Below, piece by piece: positions 54,801-62,652 of a DNA stretch of 64,000 bases. The notes beneath the pieces were generated by a model. The model made no database searches, was not told where the DNA came from, and saw only the letters and a program-made list of their open reading frames with translations. The number at the start of each line of letters is the position of its first letter. Position 1 is the first letter of the stretch. This DNA comes from Verrucomicrobiaceae bacterium (GTDB lineage: Bacteria; Verrucomicrobiota; Verrucomicrobiia; Verrucomicrobiales; Akkermansiaceae): the NCBI GenBank assembly GCA_027486655.1, contig JAIXOR010000078.1, positions 62,001 through 126,000 of the forward strand. The letters are read 5' to 3'. The translations under genes and the position numbers were made by a program.

Positions 54801-55212
54801 AGGCATCCTGTTTTGTCTCCGCCAGCGGGACAACAAGCGCCCCACCGAGGTCAATCCACTCGCACCCTACTACCTCGTCTATGTGCTGGATGACGGAAAC
54901 GTCCGCCTCACCTTCATGCAGCCGAAGCAGTGCCTGGAACTCTTTCGCGCCCTCGCCGCCGGTCACGCCAGCGCATTCACCGACTTATGCGATGCCTTCG
55001 ATGCTCGAAATGCCAATGGCTCCGACATGAGCCACGAATCACGCCTGCTCGATTCCGCCATGGAATCCATCAAACGCACCTTTGCCCGGCGCGCCACCAC
55101 CTCGCTCCTCTCCGGCCGCGACGGCCTGCTACCCATGGCCTCTGAAACCCCAACATCTTCCGACGATATGGAACTCGTCACCTGGCTCGTAGTCATGGAA
55201 CCCCAACCCTGA
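51871..55212 (+). CDS. SNF2-type helicase with N-terminal PLD-like nuclease domain
   Basis: 1113 residues from the ATG at 51871; an in-frame start at 51730 overlaps the protease gene and its extra 47 residues look non-coding. Residues about 20-180 are phospholipase D-like, with one HxK motif (HGKAYHI, His126) and GSSNFT. The superfamily 2 motor follows: motif I DSVGLGKT at 274-281, motif II DESH at 363-366, motif III SATP, and motif VI QRFGRIDRIG. A charged insertion (about 600-660; LSEDDFDDLDLDPEDLEIGG) separates the lobes. It probably moves along DNA and cuts it. The AlbA_2 fragment and a large methyltransferase follow, implying a restriction-like defence unit. Confidence 0.82.
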   Translation: MPPTGPQSNSSLRDNRTHRGTVGDFLKSEIQPGSHLSFVSAYFTVHAYEALASQLEGAAKLQFLFGEPSFVTGIDRGDKGKANFKLTEHGITIAKTLTQRPAAKACAEWIERMVEIRSIRQSNFLHGKAYHIENGNASSAILGSSNFTVPGLGLGTNSNVELNLVVDSDRDRKDLKAWFMEVWGDDTLTKDVRDEVLTYLKRLASPNSPQFIYFLTLFHLFRDELEGTKDVDDALKRTTLLESQVWKMLYSFQRDGAKGAINKLLEFNGCILADSVGLGKTFEALAVIKYFELRNERVLVLCPKKLRPNWTVFKSNSRLNPLLEDGFGFDVVSHTDLSRTSGLTGDIDLANFNWHNYSLIVIDESHNFRNNAVGKPKEDGTPRRTRYERLLEEVIQKGQKTKVLLLSATPVNNQIADLRNQISFIAGGDVARDASGEHDGAFKEKLGIPSIKETTRKAQAKFTNWTKKPASERKARDLIHELGSDFFKLLDGLSIARSRSQIKRYYAKEMERLGGFPKREKPAAEYPSIDLHNEFISFEELDLKISELKLSLYHPSTKLKKNLPPEVLAKYAAKIGNFNQEGRERILICMMKINFLKRLESSIDSFRLTLQRTIEKIDKLETKIQAFENKRDNNPTFDFANLSEDDFDDLDLDPEDLEIGGKHKINLAHLNLPEWLLAVRQDRAQLQNLLDHSRPVVPARDAKLARVRELIAAKAANPAENIDGMSVRKIILFTAFADTARYLHDNLAAWAKDTLGIHSALVCGGGQYKTSLGKADLEHILTNFSPISKKRDRQPELPQDQEIDLLIATDCISEGQNLQDCDLLINYDIHWNPVRIIQRFGRIDRIGSRNKSVSLINFWPTKDLDAYLNVKNRVEDRMALVDLTASGEDNLLASDQIEDLIKADLHYRNKQLKDLQKGVVDFDEEDPEGISLADFSLTDFRLDLLRFLENNRELLETAELGLFAVVPPDPELPVSQPGILFCLRQRDNKRPTEVNPLAPYYLVYVLDDGNVRLTFMQPKQCLELFRALAAGHASAFTDLCDAFDARNANGSDMSHESRLLDSAMESIKRTFARRATTSLLSGRDGLLPMASETPTSSDDMELVTWLVVMEPQP

Positions 55213-55238
55213 CTTCTATTTGCCTCCCTACCCCTGAA

Positions 55239-55529
55239 ATGAAACGCAGCGAATCCCAGCACACCGAATGGAAGGAGTCGTGGTGCGACGATCGTCTTCG
55301 CTGGGTTTCCGGATTCGCCAACGCCGAAGGCGGGTGTCTGGAAATCGGACGCAATGACAAGGGCGAAATCGTAGGCTTGGCGGATGCCCGGAAATTGCTC
55401 GAAGACCACCCCAACAAAATCCGCGATCTGCTGGGTATTCTCGTAGCGGTCAATCTCCACCATACCGACGGAAGGCCTTGGCTCGTGATCGAAGTCGATG
55501 CCTATTCGAATCCAACGACGGCCAACTAA
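55239..55529 (+). CDS. Short AlbA_2/Schlafen-type ATP-binding protein, probably truncated
   Basis: 96 residues. TEWKESWCDDRLRWVSGFAN and AEGGCLEIGRNDKGEIVGL are the AlbA_2 (Schlafen-like) core, continuing to PWLVIEVDAYSNP, where homologues carry on with a Gly/Tyr-rich strand and some hundreds more residues. Here the reading frame stops after TTAN. It could be a minimal working subunit or a decayed gene. It sits 26 bases after the helicase and 65 before the methyltransferase. These 65 bases are AT-rich and hold no further AlbA_2 sequence that I can see. Confidence 0.65.
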   Translation: MKRSESQHTEWKESWCDDRLRWVSGFANAEGGCLEIGRNDKGEIVGLADARKLLEDHPNKIRDLLGILVAVNLHHTDGRPWLVIEVDAYSNPTTAN

Positions 55530-55594
55530 TCGCACGGGTTTCCTGATCCATTTCAGCATCTCAACTTTTAAAAATTTCAGCTTCTACCCTCACA

Positions 55595-58500
55595 ATGCCT
55601 GATCTCCGCGAATCCATCACCACCGCTCTCAGTGACTTCGCGGTTCAGCCACTCCGCGTATCAGCATTTGCGTTTTTCAGAACGCTTGGCTACCAATCCG
55701 ACCGCTCAGCAGACTGGTCGCTCGAATCCTTCCTAGAACTCGCTGCCCAAAGTCGCCGCCCACTCAGCACCGAGGACATTAAATCCCTTCGGCAGCTAAC
55801 CTCCCTTCATCTTCTCTTTCAGCTCACCGACGCCGAAGTCTCCGATGTCCTCTCTGGGCAACAGTCTTTCCCCGATTCTTCGGTGAAGGAAACAGAAATG
55901 GAATCCTACCTGTTCTTCGCAGCCGAACTGCCAGCGGGACCATACACCCGCACGGAACTTTCCACCCTCGTCCGAGCCATCAACAAGCCATTGCCCATGC
56001 CGGCAATGGTGTTGCTGAAACACGGGAAAATCCTTTCTCTAGGCATTATCCACCGCCGCCTGAATAAACGGGATCGCTCCAAAGACGTTCTCGAAAAGGT
56101 CACCCTGATCAAGGACATCAACCTTGCCGATCCCATCCGCGCACATATCGAAATCCTTCATGATTTTTCGCTATGGAAGCTCGCTGCCGATTTCCCATTC
56201 CCGAAGGATGAAAACCCTTTCGTCTCCCTGCATTCCGCTTGGCAAAAGCGACTTGGCTCCTACGTACTCTCTAACAATTTCTACCGTGAGATCGCCGATT
56301 GGTATTTCTGGGCTCTCCATCAAATCGAAGACGGCGCGATCCGGCTACCCGAGCACTGCGACACCGAGCAGGAAAAATCCCTTTTCCTTATCCGGCTGCT
56401 CACCCGCATGATTTTCTGCTGGTTCCTCGTCGAGAAACGTCTCATCCCCGCTGATCTCTTCCGCGTCCACAGCCTGAAAAAACTCATCAAGGACTTCCAC
56501 CCGTCCGCCGATCCGAAAAAACCCGATTCCTCACCCGCCTATTACCACGCCATCCTTCAAAACCTCTTCTTCGGCACCCTCAACATGCCGCCCGAACAGC
56601 GCGGCTTTCGCGAGCGGAAAAAGGAGGGCGAGCGCTTCGATCCCAACTTCGGCATCACCACCCTCTGGCGTCATGAGTCCACCTTCCACGATCCCACCGA
56701 GTGGATCGCTCTCGCCAAAAGCGTCCCGTTCCTCAACGGCGGCCTCTTCGATTGCCTCGACGACAAGACCGGCAAGAAGACGGACAACACCATCCTCGAC
56801 GGCTTCTCGGACACCCCCAAGCTCTCCTGCCACCTCCCGAACGACCTATTCTTCGGCCCCGAGCGCAATGAGGATCTATCCAAGGATTACGGCGAGGAAG
56901 ACAAACGCACCGCCCGCTCAAAAAAGGCCAAGGTCCGCGGCCTCATCGAAATCCTCTCCCGTTACAAATTCACCATCGAGGAAAATACGCCCCTAGAAGA
57001 GGAAATCGCCCTCGATCCTGAGCTGTTGGGAAAAGTCTTCGAAAACCTGCTCGCCTCCTACAACGAGGACACCCGAACCACTGCCCGCAAAGCCCTCGGA
57101 GCCTTTTACACGCCACGCGAGATCGTCACCTACATGGTGGACGAGTCGCTGAAATCCTACCTCACCAGCCAAGTCCCCAAGTGCAAAGGAGCCTTGGAAG
57201 ATCTCTTCTCCAACAAGGCCACCCTCAAGGAAATCCAGCCCGCCACCCGTGCCGCCCTCATCGACGCCATCGGTCGCGTGAAAATCCTCGATCCTGCCTG
57301 CGGCTCAGGTGCTTTCCCGATGGGCGCGCTCCACCGCCTAGTCGATCTGCTCCAAAAGCTCGATCCCGAGAATGCCCGCTGGCGGGAAATCCAGCGCCAG
57401 CGTGCCCTCTCGGAAACCGAAGCAGCTTTCAAATCCGGCGATCGCGAAACGCGCGAACAGCGGCTCAAGGAAATCAACGACACCTTCGAGTTCAATTCCT
57501 CAGACTACGGCAGAAAGCTATATCTCATCGAAAACGCCATTTACGGTGTGGACATCCAGCCCGTCGCCGTCCAGATCGCCAAGCTCCGCTTCTTCATTGC
57601 CCTCGTAGTGGATCAGCGCGTCTGCCCGAAGGAAAACAACCTAGGCGTCCGCCCGCTGCCCAACCTCGAAACCCGCCTCGTCGCCGCCGACACACTCATT
57701 CCTATTCCGCGCCCGAAACTCCAACAGGCCAGCCTCTTCGGCGACGACGTGGCCACCCTCAAGCAAGTACAGCAGCTCAAACGGCGTCTCCAATCCGTAA
57801 GGCACGAACACTTCAATGCCCGCGAGCCACGCAAGAAGCGCTCCTGCAAGGAAAAGGATCAGCAAATACGCGCTGAACTCAGTGCCGTCCTCTCAGACAA
57901 AGCCAGCATGGATGCCCCCATCGCCGCGAAGCTCGCCGCCTGGGATCCCTACGACCAAAACAACTTCGCTCCCTTCTTCGACTCGGAGTGGATGTTCGGC
58001 ATACCCATAGGGAAAATCAGCGGCGACAGCCCGGCAACTCCCGCCACCTTGCGAGGCAATCTTGGTCTCATTAACGAAACGAGCGGCCAGACCGAGCTGA
58101 CCGAAGCGAAGGCGAAAGACGTGGATAGCGGATTTGATGTGGTGATCGGAAACCCTCCCTATATTCGAATCCAAACGCTCAAGCAGAAAGATCCCGGTAT
58201 CGTTGCCTTCTACAAAGACACTTACGCCAGTGCGGCCAAGGGCAACTACGACATCTACGTGGTCTTCATTGAGGCGGGATTGAATTTGCTGAAATCCGAT
58301 GGGCACCTCGCTTACATTTGCCCTCACAAGTTTTTCAATTCACAATACGGTGAGCCAATTCGCGAAGTTATCTCCAAAGGAGAACACTTGCGCCACGTAG
58401 TTCATTTCGGAGACCAGCAGGTTTTTCCAGGAGCAACCATCTACACTTGTCTGTTGTTTCTAGCAAGGGCGGGCAGTGCTAGTTGTCAGATGGTGCGTGC

Positions 58501-59659
58501 GGAAGATTTGGACGCATGGAAGGCAAATCTGAGTGGGATCGAAGGGAAGATTCCTTCGTCGAGAATCACAAATTTGGAGTGGAATCTTGCTGTTGGCCGC
58601 GGTACCGAGATTTACGGAAAGCTTTCTGAAATGCCTGTGAAGCTTGGCGATGTAGCGGAAATTTTCGTGGGTCTCCAAACTAGCGCAGACACCGTTTTCC
58701 TCTTCAAAGACTCACAACGGTCAACTGGCAAATTGACTACAGTGCGAAGTAAGGAGAGCGGAGAAAATGTTCTGATCGAAACGGCTCTACTAAAACCCGT
58801 TGTACGTAGTGGCGAACTAGGCCGTTATTGGTCTGCTCCATCGGCTCTGGTTCTATTTCCTTACGAACAGGAAGGTGGTCGTTTTCAACTAATATCCAAA
58901 ATCAAAATGGAGAAGAAATATCCAGCGGCTTGGGCATATCTAATATCCCACAAGACGCTACTTTCCAATCGCGAACATGGTAAATTTGCAGCATCAGGAT
59001 GGTGGCAGTTGTATCCTAAGAATCTTGATCAATGGGAGCAGGCAAAGGTCATGGTTCCCTACATGATTACCGATTTGGCAGCTTACCATGACGAAGGCGG
59101 CACGTATTTTGTAAACGTCACCACCGGAGGATTTGGCATCACGATGCACCGAAGTGGTCGAAGCCTCGAGCTATTGACTGTTCTTCTCAATAGTTACTTG
59201 CTCGACTGGTTCCTAAAGAAGGTAAGTACAACTTTTCACGGAGGCTACTTTGCCGCAAATAAACAATTTCTCGTTCAACTTCCGATTGCGGACTGCCCGA
59301 TGAAGGAGCAATCAGTTGCAGTCGCACTATCCAGATTATTGCACGGGATCAAAAGGCTGCTGCCAATCACTAACCAAACCACCCGCGACCCCTTGATGGT
59401 GGCGTATTGGGAACGGACGCTGAATGGGTTGGTGTATGAGCTCTATTTCCCGGATGAAGTCCACGGGGCAGGGCTTCGGCTGTTCGATCTCGTGGAGAAA
59501 GCGAAACTCCCGGACGTAGATGCGCTTGCCGAAAAAGACCGCCTGCCGCGCCTGCGGCAGAAGTTCGAGGAACTGCACGACGGCGCCCACCCCCTTCGCA
59601 TCGCCCTCGACAAGCTCCAAACTCTCGAAATCGTCCGCATCATCGAAGGCAAGGCCTGA
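55595..59659 (+). CDS. Eco57I-type adenine-specific DNA methyltransferase (possible methyltransferase-nuclease)
   Basis: 1354 residues. Motif I is ILDPACGSGAFPMG at about 564-577 and motif IV is VVIGNPPYIRIQ at about 848-860, the gamma-class N6-adenine arrangement of Eco57I and PglX-like enzymes. About 500 residues precede the catalytic domain. The C-terminal 400 residues match the TaqI/Eco57I target-recognition region (HRSGRSLELLTVLLNSYLLD; FHGGYFAANKQFLVQLPIAD). No PD-(D/E)XK nuclease motif was confirmed in the N-terminus. With the PLD-helicase upstream it probably marks host DNA. From about 58.2 kb codon use becomes AT-richer than the first half, suggesting a mosaic gene with an exchanged recognition domain. 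Confidence 0.85.
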   Translation: MPDLRESITTALSDFAVQPLRVSAFAFFRTLGYQSDRSADWSLESFLELAAQSRRPLSTEDIKSLRQLTSLHLLFQLTDAEVSDVLSGQQSFPDSSVKETEMESYLFFAAELPAGPYTRTELSTLVRAINKPLPMPAMVLLKHGKILSLGIIHRRLNKRDRSKDVLEKVTLIKDINLADPIRAHIEILHDFSLWKLAADFPFPKDENPFVSLHSAWQKRLGSYVLSNNFYREIADWYFWALHQIEDGAIRLPEHCDTEQEKSLFLIRLLTRMIFCWFLVEKRLIPADLFRVHSLKKLIKDFHPSADPKKPDSSPAYYHAILQNLFFGTLNMPPEQRGFRERKKEGERFDPNFGITTLWRHESTFHDPTEWIALAKSVPFLNGGLFDCLDDKTGKKTDNTILDGFSDTPKLSCHLPNDLFFGPERNEDLSKDYGEEDKRTARSKKAKVRGLIEILSRYKFTIEENTPLEEEIALDPELLGKVFENLLASYNEDTRTTARKALGAFYTPREIVTYMVDESLKSYLTSQVPKCKGALEDLFSNKATLKEIQPATRAALIDAIGRVKILDPACGSGAFPMGALHRLVDLLQKLDPENARWREIQRQRALSETEAAFKSGDRETREQRLKEINDTFEFNSSDYGRKLYLIENAIYGVDIQPVAVQIAKLRFFIALVVDQRVCPKENNLGVRPLPNLETRLVAADTLIPIPRPKLQQASLFGDDVATLKQVQQLKRRLQSVRHEHFNAREPRKKRSCKEKDQQIRAELSAVLSDKASMDAPIAAKLAAWDPYDQNNFAPFFDSEWMFGIPIGKISGDSPATPATLRGNLGLINETSGQTELTEAKAKDVDSGFDVVIGNPPYIRIQTLKQKDPGIVAFYKDTYASAAKGNYDIYVVFIEAGLNLLKSDGHLAYICPHKFFNSQYGEPIREVISKGEHLRHVVHFGDQQVFPGATIYTCLLFLARAGSASCQMVRAEDLDAWKANLSGIEGKIPSSRITNLEWNLAVGRGTEIYGKLSEMPVKLGDVAEIFVGLQTSADTVFLFKDSQRSTGKLTTVRSKESGENVLIETALLKPVVRSGELGRYWSAPSALVLFPYEQEGGRFQLISKIKMEKKYPAAWAYLISHKTLLSNREHGKFAASGWWQLYPKNLDQWEQAKVMVPYMITDLAAYHDEGGTYFVNVTTGGFGITMHRSGRSLELLTVLLNSYLLDWFLKKVSTTFHGGYFAANKQFLVQLPIADCPMKEQSVAVALSRLLHGIKRLLPITNQTTRDPLMVAYWERTLNGLVYELYFPDEVHGAGLRLFDLVEKAKLPDVDALAEKDRLPRLRQKFEELHDGAHPLRIALDKLQTLEIVRIIEGKA

Positions 59660-59662
59660 CTT

Positions 59663-59866
59663 GATGCGCTCGACGGATGCACCACATTTCAGGGCAACTA
59701 ATCCGTGATGGTCCGAATTTACGAAATCGACAAAGAGAACCGCACTTTCCTGGATGCCTTGATTGTAGCTACGAATTCCCAAAACGCAATTCGCCCCCAG
59801 GACCTGCTTTCCAACGATCCGATCCAGAAGGTTCTCCAGCGCACCATGGGTTCCTACGGAGTCTGA
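59663..59866 (+). pseudogene. AIPR (abortive infection phage resistance) gene fragment
   Basis: From 59705 or 59708 the frame reads MVRIYEIDKENRTFLDALIV then ATNSQNAIRPQDLLSNDPIQ, then KVLQRTMGSYGV and a stop. This is the conserved central region of AIPR proteins, where the ATN(T/S)QN motif and 'IRPxDLxSND' recur. The same frame just upstream gives DALDGCTTFQGN before a TAA, resembling the preceding NG(C)QTT block. Full AIPR proteins have about 550-700 residues, so only some 65 remain, with an internal stop. It is a dead defence gene left between two live modules. Confidence 0.6.
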
Positions 59867-60069
59867 TATTCGCTCAGGAAATCTTATCGAATGCTTCAAG
59901 CGAACTACGTGACTGGTCCGTAAAAATAAGTGAATAACAGCGCCGTAACGTCAATCCGGTTTACGACGAGAGTCGGACTGGCATTTTAGCGAATCTTTTC
60001 CCCATTAACCTGCCGTCACAGAATTCGGAATCAAGTATTTGGGGAGGAATTCCTAGACCATTCTAGGTC
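59867..60069. other. AT-rich intergenic region
   Basis: About 200 bases with markedly lower GC than the rest. No ORF or RNA was recognised. It probably is a junction left when defence modules were exchanged. Confidence 0.4.
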
Positions 60070-60357
60070 TTATGCCGTTTCCTTTTTGAACCTTTCGATT
60101 TTACAATCCTCATCAACAAGAGCGGTATACTTATCGAATTCGCCGGTTATCAAGTATCCTTCGTGACTTGAAATAATCACTTCGATCTCTGCTTCTGTAA
60201 GATTGTGGTAAATTGTCAGCATTGCGGCACGAACCTTTCTTCGGCAATCATCCCGATCTTTGAATCTTTTCCTTTCCGGACTCGCGTTTTTATTTTTCTC
60301 TATTGGGTCACCAATGTTCATGTGGATGATATTAGGGAATCTGCTTCTGCGACTCAA
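60070..60357 (-). CDS. Small hypothetical protein
   Basis: 95 residues, or 83 from an internal ATG at 60321 (MNIGDPIEKNKN). It is charged and helical (KRFKDRDDCRRKVRAAMLTI; LTEAEIEVIISSHEGYLITG), with no signal or membrane segment. GC is low, unlike neighbouring genes. It is the only minus-strand gene proposed in the island. The composition is protein-like, but I recognise no family and it could be spurious. Confidence 0.4.
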   Translation of the reverse strand: MSRRSRFPNIIHMNIGDPIEKNKNASPERKRFKDRDDCRRKVRAAMLTIYHNLTEAEIEVIISSHEGYLITGEFDKYTALVDEDCKIERFKKETA

Positions 60358-60760
60358 GAATATTTCGATTGAGATGTTTCCCTAAACCTAGCCGGGGAAA
60401 GGACTTCCCCACACCCTGCTCGCTTCGTTCATGCGGTCATCTGGACACAATTCCTCGTTGCTCTGTCTCCGCCTAAAGACAGCCAGGTATTTTTGTCTGT
60501 CATCAAACGCCGGCTCATGACGCTTTCGCGCCAAAAGCCGGATGGCGGGATTTAGCAGCGAAGCGGCGTAAAGAGAGCGATTTCCGACGGAACCGGAATC
60601 CCCCCCGGCCGGTTGACGCATTGGCGGCATATTCGCGGGGTTTCCCAATGCGAGCCAGCCGTCAGAAGGCAACCCTTCCCGAGGGTTTTCGGGAAGGGCG
60701 AAGCCAGTCCTAAAGATTGGCGAATCTTCTCTTAACAGCGCAAGCAAACCACATAGAACC
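60358..60760. other. Hairpin-rich non-coding region upstream of the DUF3150 operon
   Basis: About 400 bases with at least three inverted repeats: GGGGAA/TTCCCC (60394-60410), AACCGG/CCGGTT (60591-60614) and a perfect 10-bp CCCTTCCCGA/TCGGGAAGGG (60673-60698). A minus-strand frame across it (60388-60831) runs into the DUF3150 gene and is not supported. The region may carry the promoter and leader of the operon or a structured RNA. Confidence 0.5.
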
Positions 60761-61777
60761 ATGAATACCAACAGCAGCATCCCACTCCTCGAAGCCGTGT
60801 GCAAACGCGGCGTTCTCGTATCAACCTCCATACGCTACTGGCGCGGTTGCAAGCGGCTCAATGCCGAAGACCTTGGCTTGCACCCGAACCAGGTGTCAGA
60901 CCGGTTGATCCAACTCGGACACAAACGGCTGATCCCGCGAGACGCATTGAGCGACTTCGCTTTGATCGAATCCCGCGCTCATGCGAGCGTCGAGGGTTCC
61001 AGTTTTCCATTTCTTGGTGGCATCGCAAGATTTGTTCCCAATCCACGCCTGGCTGAGGTCAACGCCATGCTCGACAAGCTCCGTGAGGAGTTCGAGGAGG
61101 CAAAGGATCGGTTCGTCGACAACTATGCTCCCATGCGGGACAGGGCGATGGCGGAATGGCGCGAAGCCGCCCGCCATTTGAATGGCAGCGCGGAACACTT
61201 GATTGCCACGATTGAACAGTCCTTTCCCCCGTCCGGCGACATCGCGAAACGGTTCGGGTATGATGTGCAGATGTTCCAAATCACGGCACCTGAAGGAATC
61301 CGTCTCGAGGTGGCGGAAGGAATCGCGGAATTCGAAGTTGCCGACGACCGCCGCCGAATCGCGGAGGAGGCAACGAGGCGTTTGCAAACAGACCTTAACG
61401 GATTTATCCGCGAAAGCATCTCATCGCTCCGGCAAGAGACCGCACGCCTTGCGAGTGATGTATTGGCGACAATCGACGAGTCCAAGAATGGGGTCCATCA
61501 GCGCACTCTCAATCGACTTGCGACATTCATCGAAAGCTTCCGCTCGCTCAATTTTGCAGAGGACCAGCAGTTGGAGGGAACTCTGGAACGGTTTCGTCGG
61601 GAACTCCTCAACCGCAGCGCGGAGGAATACCGGAATAACCCCGGAGCCATGGCCAGCCTAACCGACGGGCTGAACCGTCTCCGGGAAAACGCGGTGGAGC
61701 TTGTCCGCAGTGACACGCGGGACGTGATCGCCAGGTTTGGACAGATGGGTAGCCGCCGCCTTGCTGCTGTCGGCTGA
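60761..61777 (+). CDS. DUF3150-family protein
   Basis: 338 residues. The N-terminal part (GVLVSTSIRYWRGCKRLNAE; FLGGIARFVPNPRLAEVNAM; LREEFEEAKDRFVDNYAPM) matches DUF3150, a family of phage- and island-encoded proteins often found beside AAA ATPases. The rest is mostly helical, with coiled-coil stretches (about 200-240, 260-320). No membrane segment or catalytic motif is visible. It leads an operon with the Ycf35-like, DUF2997 and AAA genes; the gap to the next gene is only 40 bases. A structural or adaptor role for the ATPase is an inference from context. Confidence 0.75.
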   Translation: MNTNSSIPLLEAVCKRGVLVSTSIRYWRGCKRLNAEDLGLHPNQVSDRLIQLGHKRLIPRDALSDFALIESRAHASVEGSSFPFLGGIARFVPNPRLAEVNAMLDKLREEFEEAKDRFVDNYAPMRDRAMAEWREAARHLNGSAEHLIATIEQSFPPSGDIAKRFGYDVQMFQITAPEGIRLEVAEGIAEFEVADDRRRIAEEATRRLQTDLNGFIRESISSLRQETARLASDVLATIDESKNGVHQRTLNRLATFIESFRSLNFAEDQQLEGTLERFRRELLNRSAEEYRNNPGAMASLTDGLNRLRENAVELVRSDTRDVIARFGQMGSRRLAAVG

Positions 61778-61817
61778 TCCCTCCGTTCCTCTGAATTGAA
61801 ATCATCACCAAAGAATC

Positions 61818-62207
61818 ATGTCACATTTCACAACCATTCAAACGAAGATCAGGGATCTCGCCGCGCTGGCGGATGCCTGCACCGAACTCGGCGTCCGTCT
61901 CGCCGCCAACACCGAATGCCGTGGCTATGCGGGAATTACCCGCAAGGCGACAAATGTCATTCAGCTTAAAGGGCCTTACGACATCGCTGTCGAAGCATCC
62001 GACACCAACGACGGCAATTATGGCCTGACCACCGACTGGTGGGACGGACACGTCGCCAAGGAAGTCGGCGAAGGCTACGGTCGCCTGCTCCAATCCTACG
62101 GAGTCCATAAAACAATGCGCGAGGCCCGTTTGCGTGGACTCCGCACAACCCGCAAGGTCGAAGCCGACGGCTCGATCCTGCTCACATTAGAAGGAGGTAA
62201 ACTGTGA
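61818..62207 (+). CDS. DUF1257 / Ycf35-like protein
   Basis: 129 residues. MSHFTTIQTKIRDLAALADA and the later YDIAVEASDTNDGNYGLTTD, WWDGHVAKEVG and YGRLLQSYG match DUF1257, known in algae and cyanobacteria as Ycf35. Function of the family is unknown. The last 4 bases overlap the next ATG. In cyanobacteria a DUF2997 gene commonly follows ycf35, and the same order is kept here in a heterotroph's mobile element. Confidence 0.8.
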   Translation: MSHFTTIQTKIRDLAALADACTELGVRLAANTECRGYAGITRKATNVIQLKGPYDIAVEASDTNDGNYGLTTDWWDGHVAKEVGEGYGRLLQSYGVHKTMREARLRGLRTTRKVEADGSILLTLEGGKL

Positions 62208-62410
62208 TCCGCAAAATCCAAGTCCGTATTACCCCGTCCGGTGAAATTACAGTGGAGGCCCACGGCTTCAAGGGGATGGGATGCGAAGCCGCAACCAAGG
62301 CGATTGAAGACGCGCTTGGCAAAGCAGGCACTCGCACGCGGAAACCGGATTTCTGGCGGCAGTCGAACGCTGCACGAAACCCGCAAAAGCTCGGAGGTGG
62401 GGAGGGATGA
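62204..62410 (+). CDS. DUF2997 protein
   Basis: 68 residues. MIRKIQVRITPSGEITVEAH followed by GFKGMGCEAATKAIEDALG is the DUF2997 core, a short protein regularly paired with Ycf35-like proteins. A basic tail (RTRKPDFWRQSNAARNPQKL) ends it. Both ends overlap neighbours by 4 bases, so expression is coupled to DUF1257 and to the next gene. Confidence 0.78.
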   Translation: MIRKIQVRITPSGEITVEAHGFKGMGCEAATKAIEDALGKAGTRTRKPDFWRQSNAARNPQKLGGGEG

Positions 62411-62652
62411 AATCCACCCTCCGCTTCCCGGCTGACGGTGGAACCGTCGAATGCCTCTACACCGAGGCCATCGACCTCCAAAAGCTCGGACCGCTCCAAA
62501 TCACCCGCGCTACCGACATTCGTTTCTGTGGACCAAACCAGCAATGGCAGGTCCATGAGGCCGGAACGGACCGCGTGCTTTTTTCCAATCCATCCCGCAG
62601 CGAATGCCTCGCATGGGAACTCCATAATCTCCAACCACGATCAAACTCATGA
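62407..62652 (+). CDS. Small protein of unknown function in the Ycf46-like operon
   Basis: 81 residues: STLRFPADGGTVECLYTEAI then DLQKLGPLQITRATDIRFCG and a mixed alpha/beta tail (NQQWQVHEAGTDRVLFSNPS). I recognise no family. Both ends overlap neighbouring genes by 4 bases, which argues for a real gene that works with the DUF2997 and AAA proteins. Confidence 0.65.
   Translation: MKSTLRFPADGGTVECLYTEAIDLQKLGPLQITRATDIRFCGPNQQWQVHEAGTDRVLFSNPSRSECLAWELHNLQPRSNS

Noticed and set aside
51871-59659. BREX or DISARM system
   Set aside because: Although a PglX-like methyltransferase and a helicase are present, the defining genes (pglZ and brxC, or drmA and drmB) are not in the window.
59677-59937. 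86-codon plus-strand frame
   Set aside because: The overlapping frame holds AIPR motifs; this one has none.
60388-60831. 147-codon minus-strand frame
   Set aside because: It runs into the start of the DUF3150 gene and spans strong inverted repeats; better explained as non-coding.
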